From positions 1-64,000 of the forward strand of contig NZ_WTCR01000001.1 of NCBI RefSeq assembly GCF_009795715.1: a stretch of DNA of 64,000 nucleotides. Direction: 5' to 3'. The DNA is from Labilibaculum euxinicum. GTDB taxonomy: Bacteria > Bacteroidota > Bacteroidia > Bacteroidales > Marinifilaceae. The notes under the pieces are model-generated. The model had not been told where the DNA came from. It ran no database searches and was given only the letters and a program-made list of their open reading frames with translations. Made by a program: the position numbers and the translations under genes. This document shows positions 58,508 through 64,000 of the stretch, piece by piece; the first letter of the stretch is position 1; each line of letters opens with the position of its first letter.

Positions 58508-59260
58508 ATGTTGAAAGCAAGAAAATTTTTCGCATTACTTATAGGTACTCTTGTAGTAACAGGAAGCCTGTTTGCACAGGAAGGATCAGGAAACGGAGAA
58601 ATTTCGTTTGGAGCGGATTTAATGAACAGATATGTTTGGAGAGGAACTCAATTTTCAACAGGCCCCGTAATCCAGCCTTCTGTTGAATACAGCAACGGCG
58701 GGTTTGCTCTTGGCGCCTGGGGATCTTACGCACAGAATGGTGCTGACGGAGCCGAAGCCGATCTTTATGCATCCTACACTTTTGCAGACGATCTATTCAC
58801 TGCTACTGTTACTGACTATTTTTTCCCAACCGATGGAATTGCTGTTAACAACAGTTATTTTGATTACAAAAAAGCATCTACCGGACATATCATGGAAGCT
58901 ACTTTAGCTTTTAACGGGAGTGACGGATTTCCAATTAGCATATTAGCTGCCATGAATTTCTGGGGTGCTGACCAAGATACAAATGGTGATCAGCAAAACT
59001 CACTTTATATTGAATTGGGCTATGGCTTTAAATATAAAGAAGTAGCTATTGATTTATTTGCAGGTTTTACTCCAATAGATGCCGACGAATCGAAAGGTGA
59101 GTCAGGTTTTTACGGAGATACTGCAGGTTTTGTAAACATGGGATTCACTGCATCAAAAGAAATTGCAATTACCGATAAATTCTCTTTACCAGTATCAGCT
59201 TCTGTTATCGCTAACCCAATGGCAGAAAATCTATTCCTTGTATTTGGAGTTTCGTTCTAA
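58508..59260 (+). CDS. TorF/Gcw_chp-like outer-membrane beta-barrel protein
   Basis: A 250-residue protein with a cleavable signal peptide (cleavage near LFAQ, residue 24) and alternating amphipathic strands ending in a phenylalanine (FGVSF), the signature of outer-membrane barrels. The opening GADLMNRYVWRGTQFS matches the putative porin family called TorF or Gcw_chp (PF09694-like). The substrate is unknown. It is a single gene with its own promoter-like region and a terminator. Confidence 0.8.
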   Translation: MLKARKFFALLIGTLVVTGSLFAQEGSGNGEISFGADLMNRYVWRGTQFSTGPVIQPSVEYSNGGFALGAWGSYAQNGADGAEADLYASYTFADDLFTATVTDYFFPTDGIAVNNSYFDYKKASTGHIMEATLAFNGSDGFPISILAAMNFWGADQDTNGDQQNSLYIELGYGFKYKEVAIDLFAGFTPIDADESKGESGFYGDTAGFVNMGFTASKEIAITDKFSLPVSASVIANPMAENLFLVFGVSF

Positions 59261-59306
59261 CCACATAACCACACTAACCCAAAGTGAAGCTTCTTTGGAA
59301 GCTGGT

Positions 59307-59339
59307 AAAAAGGCAGTCAGATTTTCTGATTGCCTTTTT
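59307..59339 (+). terminator. Terminator of the outer-membrane protein gene
   Basis: AAAGGCAGTCAGA and TCTGATTGCCTTT form a 13-bp stem with one G-T pair around loop TTT, followed by a T-run. It begins about 50 bp after the stop codon. Confidence 0.9.
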
Positions 59340-59421
59340 CTATTTTATTGTCCTATACTAATTAGTAGTCAAGAAAAAATAATTCAATTAACTTTTCGAA
59401 TTGTATTTCTTTATCAAAACT

Positions 59422-59455
59422 AAAAAAGCTGAATCAATTGTTGATTCAGCTTTTT
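59422..59455. terminator. Bidirectional terminator before queE
   Basis: AAAAAGCTGAATCAA and TTGATTCAGCTTTTT make a 15-bp perfect stem with a 3-base loop. It lies 20 bp after the queE stop codon on the minus strand and has T-runs on both strands. Confidence 0.9.
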
Positions 59456-59474
59456 CAATATCCTATATTGCCCG

Positions 59475-60128
59475 TTACGGTATTCTCATAAACTTATGCG
59501 ACTGCAAGGAAATGTTCCATTTTGGATTGTTCTTTACGTATTCTACAATTGGCTTTATATTGTGAACATACTGACTCCACTCCGACTGCAAATACAACAA
59601 ACAATCATCTCCTACATTTTTTGATAACTCCTCAGCCCATTCAAAATCTTTTTCCAAATCGAAAATGATAACTTTCAGCTCATTTGCTTTTTCATAAGAA
59701 GATGGTACAGGCAATTTATTTCGCTTTGGCGACAAACAAATCCAATCCCACTCTCCACTTATCTCATATGCTCCGGAAGTTTCCAGGAAATTTTCAATAT
59801 TGTGCTTTTTTAATTCAGTACACAGCGGTTCCAAGTTGTACAGCGAAGGCTCTCCTCCTGTAACAACAACTGCTTTAGCAGGCGATTCAACAGCTTTTCG
59901 AACGACTTCTTCAACAGAAATAAGGCGATGTTCTGCCGGATTCCATGAAATCTTACTGTCGCACCACCGGCAACCGATATCACATCCTCCAATGCGAATA
60001 AAATAAGCTGGCTTTCCAGTATGATATCCTTCACCTTGTATGGTATAGAAATCCTCAACCAGAGGTAAATCTGTTCCTTTATCGAATATTTCTTTGTACT
60101 TGTCTTTCAAATCGTTCTTCTTAACCAA
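59475..60128 (-). CDS. queE: 7-carboxy-7-deazaguanine synthase
   Basis: A 217-residue radical SAM enzyme that makes the 7-carboxy-7-deazaguanine ring, a step to queuosine. The FeS cluster motif is C-x3-C-x2-C in CDIGCRWCD (about 49-57), preceded by the substrate loop TIQGEGYHTGKPA. TGGEPSLYN (about 91-99) binds SAM. No other que genes are nearby. A promoter-like -7 box with a -33 element lies 42 bp upstream. Confidence 0.94.
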   Translation of the reverse strand: MVKKNDLKDKYKEIFDKGTDLPLVEDFYTIQGEGYHTGKPAYFIRIGGCDIGCRWCDSKISWNPAEHRLISVEEVVRKAVESPAKAVVVTGGEPSLYNLEPLCTELKKHNIENFLETSGAYEISGEWDWICLSPKRNKLPVPSSYEKANELKVIIFDLEKDFEWAEELSKNVGDDCLLYLQSEWSQYVHNIKPIVEYVKNNPKWNISLQSHKFMRIP

Positions 60129-60169
60129 TGATAAAATCCTAATTTTTGGTTGTTCAGTAAACTGGGCTA

Positions 60170-60200
60170 CAAAATTACACGCTTTTTAAGGATTTCAAAA
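60170..60200 (-). promoter_or_regulatory. Promoter of queE
   Basis: On the minus strand TTTTG (60196-60200), an 18-bp spacer and TAATTTTG (60170-60177) fit the Bacteroidota promoter consensus, with 41 bp to the start codon. It is the best-formed promoter in the window. Confidence 0.6.
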
Positions 60201-60350
60201 TCAAATAGGAATATTATTTAAACTGATTCTCGTTTAGAAAAAATGCTTTTAAATATATTCTTTAAAGACTAAATCATTATGATTAGTTTAAATTTTTCTT
60301 TAATCTTACAAAAAATAACACACAATTATACTTACAGATCAAATCACACA

Positions 60351-61796
60351 ATGAAAAACATTAAATTCTTATTTCTCTACCTGCTTATTCTCGCGTTTGC
60401 ATCTTGTTCCAAAGACAGTAATTCGCCAGATAATCCTACTGACTTTACGCCAAAGGAATTGACCGTTTTTTGTATAAATGATGCGCACGGTCAATTGGAT
60501 AATTTCTCAAAAATTAAACAAATCGTTGACAAAGAGAGAGAATCAACCAATGTGATCGTAGTTTCCGGTGGTGATTTGTTTTCAGGAAATCCCACTGTTG
60601 ACAATCATCCTGAAAAAGGATATCCAATGATTGATGTGATGAATAAAATTGGGTTTGATGTTGCCGTATTGGGGAATCACGAGTTTGATTACGGGCCCGA
60701 AATTCTAAAAGACAGAATGGAACAGTCCAATTTTTACTGGGTTTGTGCAAATGTAGACAAGGGAACTACAGATATTCCTGAGCCATTTGAATACAAAACC
60801 ATTACCAAGGAAAATATCAAAATAACTTTTCTGGGTTTAATTGAAACCAATGGAAAAAAAGATGCAACAATCCCATCAACTCATCCATGGAGAGTTAAAC
60901 AATTTCATTTCGACCGGCCTGAAGACATTGTTTCTCTTTATTCAAACGTTAAAAATGAGGAGGAATCAGATATATATATTGCTCTTAGTCACTTAGGATA
61001 CAATGGCAATGACCAAATATTAGGAGATGTTCAGCTAGCCAACAAGTTTCCCTATTTCGATTTAATTATTGGAGGACATAGTCACGATAAAATTAACACT
61101 AAAGTAAATGGGATACCTATTTATCAGGCTGGCAGCAATCTAAATTATCTTGGAAAGATATCAGTTACCATTGTCAACAAAAAAATAGAATCAATTACCG
61201 ACGAACTAATTAATTTAAACACATATCAAGAATATGATTCTGAATTAAAAACAACAATTGATGGATACAACAATCAAGACTATTTAACAGAAGTAATCGG
61301 GGTTTCAAAAAGAGATCATAATACTAGTATGGTTGGCTGTTTTTACACGGATGCATTACGAATTCAAATGGGTGTTGATGTTTGTTTTCAGAATACTGGC
61401 GGAATTCGGTCAAACTTAAACGAAGGCGATATCACCAAAAGAGAAATTTACGAAATTACTCCTTTTAGCAACGGAACAGTTATTTATGAAATGACAGTTC
61501 TTGACATTAAAAAATTTCTGGCAGGAAGCGGATCAGGATTTTACTATTCAGGCATTCAGATTCAACAGGTTGATCAAGAAATTGAAATAAGAAATATGCA
61601 AGGGCAAAGATTATCTGATGACACAATACTAAAACTTGGACTAAACGATTACGTTCCGGCAGTATATGACAAATACTTCCCTGAATCTGGTCAAGTTCAA
61701 AACATGACAGATGCAGAAACTGTGATTTCTTATCTGCAAAATATTAACAACCAGGTGGATTATCCTGTTTGCGACCGTTACTTTAGAATGAAATAA
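60351..61796 (+). CDS. 5'-nucleotidase/UshA-like metallophosphatase lipoprotein
   Basis: A 481-residue lipoprotein: signal peptide with lipobox FASC (cysteine at 19), so it is exported and membrane-anchored. The calcineurin-like domain has INDAHG, GGDLFSG, GNHEFDYG and GGHSHD, the metal-binding set. The C-terminal 5'-nucleotidase domain includes NTGGIRS and ends with a sugar-base-binding region. Such enzymes release phosphate from extracellular nucleotides. The frame is open to 60279, but only the ATG at 60351 gives a signal peptide. The gene converges with the lipoprotein gene at 61850. Confidence 0.9.
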   Translation: MKNIKFLFLYLLILAFASCSKDSNSPDNPTDFTPKELTVFCINDAHGQLDNFSKIKQIVDKERESTNVIVVSGGDLFSGNPTVDNHPEKGYPMIDVMNKIGFDVAVLGNHEFDYGPEILKDRMEQSNFYWVCANVDKGTTDIPEPFEYKTITKENIKITFLGLIETNGKKDATIPSTHPWRVKQFHFDRPEDIVSLYSNVKNEEESDIYIALSHLGYNGNDQILGDVQLANKFPYFDLIIGGHSHDKINTKVNGIPIYQAGSNLNYLGKISVTIVNKKIESITDELINLNTYQEYDSELKTTIDGYNNQDYLTEVIGVSKRDHNTSMVGCFYTDALRIQMGVDVCFQNTGGIRSNLNEGDITKREIYEITPFSNGTVIYEMTVLDIKKFLAGSGSGFYYSGIQIQQVDQEIEIRNMQGQRLSDDTILKLGLNDYVPAVYDKYFPESGQVQNMTDAETVISYLQNINNQVDYPVCDRYFRMK

Positions 61797-61819
61797 TTGT
61801 TTTACAAACAATAAAATAT

Positions 61820-61857
61820 AAAATGATCAAGGTAATAACTTTGGTCATTTTAGTTTT
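61820..61857. terminator. Bidirectional terminator between convergent genes
   Basis: AAAATGATCAAGG and CTTTGGTCATTTT pair with two G-T pairs around a short A/T loop, followed by TAGTTTTT on the plus strand. It lies between the stop codons of the two convergent lipoprotein genes. Confidence 0.75.
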
Positions 61858-62788
61858 TCATCCACTGCTCGTACTCCACTTTATAAATTGATTGGGGTAA
61901 TTTAGTTTGCTCTGTAGAGATATACAAAGAGTCGTTTTCACCAAAAACAATACCTTCGGTTTGTGCTCCACCAAGAGGACTTAGATCTATGCGTAAACTT
62001 TTCCCTCCAAAAAAGTTAGTGCCTTCAAATTCATAAAATAAGATTATATAACTTAAATAATCTTTATAGCCTACCAACGCCAACAACTTTCCATCCGAAC
62101 TGACATCAGCACCAGTAACCAACATATTTACATTAAATTCAGCCTTTACCTTTAATTTCTGAGCTTCAATATTTTTAGTAGCCGAATACAATCTGGTTTT
62201 GTAATTGGCCCAGTTTTTTGTGAAAAAGAAAAGAGAATCACCATATGATAAAAAAGCTTCGCAGTCGAAATCATGTTTTTGTAAGTGTCTGGTAAAATCC
62301 TCTTGATCAGCCCATTCAATTCCAATCACATCAGCTTCGGCTTTAGAAAATTCAGAAGTTCCCAGATCTTCTTTTTTTAGTCTTAATACACGCAAATCTT
62401 TACGATTACCAAAGTTATTACCAAAATCCCCAATATAAATGTAGTTCTGATCTGCAGCCAAGTCTTCCCAATCAATGTTTTTAGCATTAGTGATTTCAAA
62501 CTCTTTTTTAATTACTCCATCCCTATTGTAGGCATATAACATTGGTTCACAATCACTATCATTGTTTATCCAAAACAAATTATTGTACCACATCAAGCCC
62601 GACTGCTCATTTACCTTAACCGACAGAGAATCAGAAACCAAAACGGGTTGATAAACAATTAAAGCATTAGAAACTTTCAATTGTTCATTAATTGATTTGT
62701 TGGAACGACACGCCCCTAAAAACAGAAATGAAAATAAACTGGAATAGAATAAATATTTCACGATATAATTAATATTAGAACATAACAA
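61850..62788 (-). CDS. Lipoprotein with beta-propeller-like repeats
   Basis: A 312-residue lipoprotein. The signal peptide ends in a lipobox FLGAC (cysteine at 27), then a beta-rich domain follows with W/Y-D repeats: GLMWYNNLFWINNDSD, NIDWEDLAADQNYIYIGD and ALVGYKDYLSYIILF. This resembles secreted esterase/phytase-like beta-propellers in Bacteroidota that carry DWEDLA and IYIGDFGNN motifs, but I cannot assign an activity. It is divergent from the TonB-dependent receptor gene and convergent with the 5'-nucleotidase-like gene. Confidence 0.75.
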   Translation of the reverse strand: MLCSNINYIVKYLFYSSLFSFLFLGACRSNKSINEQLKVSNALIVYQPVLVSDSLSVKVNEQSGLMWYNNLFWINNDSDCEPMLYAYNRDGVIKKEFEITNAKNIDWEDLAADQNYIYIGDFGNNFGNRKDLRVLRLKKEDLGTSEFSKAEADVIGIEWADQEDFTRHLQKHDFDCEAFLSYGDSLFFFTKNWANYKTRLYSATKNIEAQKLKVKAEFNVNMLVTGADVSSDGKLLALVGYKDYLSYIILFYEFEGTNFFGGKSLRIDLSPLGGAQTEGIVFGENDSLYISTEQTKLPQSIYKVEYEQWMKN

Positions 62789-62966
62789 ATCTGTTCAAAA
62801 TAAATGAATTCTCAAAATTAGAATTAACACCAACAATTCTCCCGCTCCTATCGATCAGTTAAAAACCTCCAAATTGATAACATTCTCTTAATGAATGTAT
62901 TTTTCATTTCACAATAAGTTTACAAAATAATTATACTAAGCTAATCCTTACCCGTAAATCAAAACC

Positions 62967-62974
62967 TAGTTTTG
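62967..62974 (+). promoter_or_regulatory. -7 box of the TonB-dependent receptor gene
   Basis: TAGTTTTG matches TAnnTTTG, 61 bp before the ATG at 63036. No -33 TTG is evident. Confidence 0.45.
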
Positions 62975-63035
62975 AGTGTTTAAAAATCTATGGAAAAATA
63001 TCTAATAAGCTCATCAATAAATTAAAATCTTTAAA

Positions 63036-64000
63036 ATGAAAACATTATTTATTACTTTAAATCTCTTTGTTGTATTCTTATTTTCGGTCACAAGCACTAT
63101 TGCCGAAAACAATGCAATTAACGTAAAAAGAACAGCAACAATAACCGGTCGTGTTATCGATTCTGAAGACTACCCATTACCAGGGGCAACATTAGTATTA
63201 AAAGAGACAAACCAAGGTGTTGCATCAGACAATAACGGAGTTTATCGCATCAACAATATCATCCCGGGAGAATACACTCTTAAGATTTCGTACATTGGTT
63301 ATGAAAGTGTTGAGAAAAAAATAGTATTTGAAGAATCAACTACCCTAACCGAAAACTTTAGTCTTTCGGAAGGTGTAGCATTGCAGGAAGTTGTGATTCA
63401 AGGACTCCTAAAAGAACAATCACGTGCTTTGAATCAGCAAAAAAGCAACGTAAACATTACCAATATAGTTTCTTCGGATCAGGTTGGGCAGTTTCCTGAT
63501 AATAATATAGGGGATGCCCTAAAAAGAATACCAGGTATTAACGTGGAGTACGATCAAGGAGAAGCCCGGTTTGGTCACATTCGCGGTACTGCTTCAGAAT
63601 ACAATTCAGTTACCATTAATGGCGAACGTATCCCTTCTGCCGAAGCTGGAATTCGATCGGTACAGCTTGACCTTGTTCCTTCGGATATGATTCAAACTGT
63701 TGAGGTGAACAAAGTGATAACTCCGGATATGGAAGCTGATGCAATTGGTGGTTCTGTAAACCTTATCACCCGCTCGAATCCTTTTAAACAACAAATTTCT
63801 GCACGTGTTGGAACCGGATATAATTTTTTAAGTAATGATCCTCAATTAATTCTTTCGGCTCTATATGGCAACCGTTTTAAAACAGGAACACAATCAAATC
63901 TTGGTATGGTATTCTCTGCCTCATACCAGGACAATCAATTGGGATCGGACAATATTGAAACTGAGTGGGAAAAGGATGACAAGGGAGCCATTTACGCATC
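63036..64000 (+). CDS. TonB-dependent receptor, N-terminal part (3' end outside window)
   Basis: 321 codons are visible without a stop. A signal peptide (about 1-22) is followed by a CarboxypepD_reg-like beta domain (about 32-110, ITGRVIDSEDYPLPGAT) and the start of the plug domain (about 125-240) with DALKRIPGINV, IRGTASEYN and VEVNKVITPDMEADAIGGSVNLIT, then the first barrel strands. These plug motifs match the Xanthomonas/Caulobacter-type receptor family (TIGR01782-like), often linked to carbohydrate or nucleotide-derived substrates. The substrate is unknown. There is no SusD-like gene in view. Confidence 0.92.
   Translation, partial: MKTLFITLNLFVVFLFSVTSTIAENNAINVKRTATITGRVIDSEDYPLPGATLVLKETNQGVASDNNGVYRINNIIPGEYTLKISYIGYESVEKKIVFEESTTLTENFSLSEGVALQEVVIQGLLKEQSRALNQQKSNVNITNIVSSDQVGQFPDNNIGDALKRIPGINVEYDQGEARFGHIRGTASEYNSVTINGERIPSAEAGIRSVQLDLVPSDMIQTVEVNKVITPDMEADAIGGSVNLITRSNPFKQQISARVGTGYNFLSNDPQLILSALYGNRFKTGTQSNLGMVFSASYQDNQLGSDNIETEWEKDDKGAIYA

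Overview
The window looks like chromosomal DNA of a marine, low-GC Bacteroidota, probably of the Marinifilaceae/Marinilabiliales type. That placement is inference. It rests on Bacteroidota-type -7 boxes (TAnnTTTG) without Shine-Dalgarno sequences, a TonB-dependent receptor with a CarboxypepD_reg-like N-terminus, a UpxY-type NusG paralogue heading a capsule/EPS locus, a DUF349 protein, and the gene content overall. I found no tRNA, rRNA, CRISPR array, insertion sequence or prophage.

Layout. (1) 1-5501, minus strand: the N-terminal 1833 residues of a very large secreted protein joining two different nuclease domains (endonuclease I and an exonuclease/endonuclease/phosphatase domain) to lamin-tail, Calx-beta and Ig-like modules. 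(2) 6.0-14.8 kb: mixed housekeeping and accessory genes: a FUSC/YccS-like membrane protein, a PaaE-like flavodoxin/ferredoxin reductase, a small STAS/SpoIIAA-like protein, threonine dehydrogenase, an apparently orphan beta-class (Mod-like) DNA methyltransferase, a DbpA-like helicase with DEFD in motif II, and a small HAD protein. (3) 14.9-41.5 kb: one minus-strand exopolysaccharide locus. In transcription order it runs: UpxY antiterminator; ManNAcA synthesis (wecC, wecB); Wzx flippase; a DegT aminotransferase, two ATP-grasp ligases, a divergent DegT-like protein and a GT2; a Wzy-like polymerase; a FemAB/GNAT-like transferase; two NodB-like deacetylases; a GT4; two CapK/PaaK-like adenylate-forming enzymes; a third ATP-grasp; an alpha/alpha-toroid protein; a TagA/WecG transferase; a WcaJ-type initiating transferase; and the Wza/Wzc export pair. 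A ten-unit 21-bp coding-frame repeat lies directly behind the third ATP-grasp gene. (4) 42.2-49.7 kb: malic enzyme-phosphotransacetylase (maeB), flanked by a short-period tandem repeat and by a 216-bp-period intergenic array carrying hairpins; then a patatin-like phospholipase next to a lipoprotein gene and a small cytosolic-looking gene. (5) 49.8-57.9 kb: core genes yidC, pyrG, a DUF349 protein, hsp20, trmD and rubrerythrin. (6) 58.5-64 kb: an outer-membrane beta-barrel protein, queE, a 5'-nucleotidase-like lipoprotein, a beta-propeller-like lipoprotein and the start of a TonB-dependent receptor.

How the genes work together. The EPS locus has every part of a Wzx/Wzy pathway: lipid-linked initiation, ManNAcA supply and transfer, further glycosyltransferases, flippase, polymerase, export and antitermination. 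It also carries an unusual load of acyl- or aminoacyl-activating enzymes, which suggests a polysaccharide decorated with amino acids or acyl groups. The secreted double nuclease and the 5'-nucleotidase-like lipoprotein could both serve extracellular nucleic-acid scavenging, but they are 55 kb apart and this link is only inference. The points most worth a second look are the in-frame heptad tail after the ATP-grasp stop codon, the ATP-grasp/CapK decoration set, the patatin-lipoprotein-small protein cluster, and the 216-bp repeat array.
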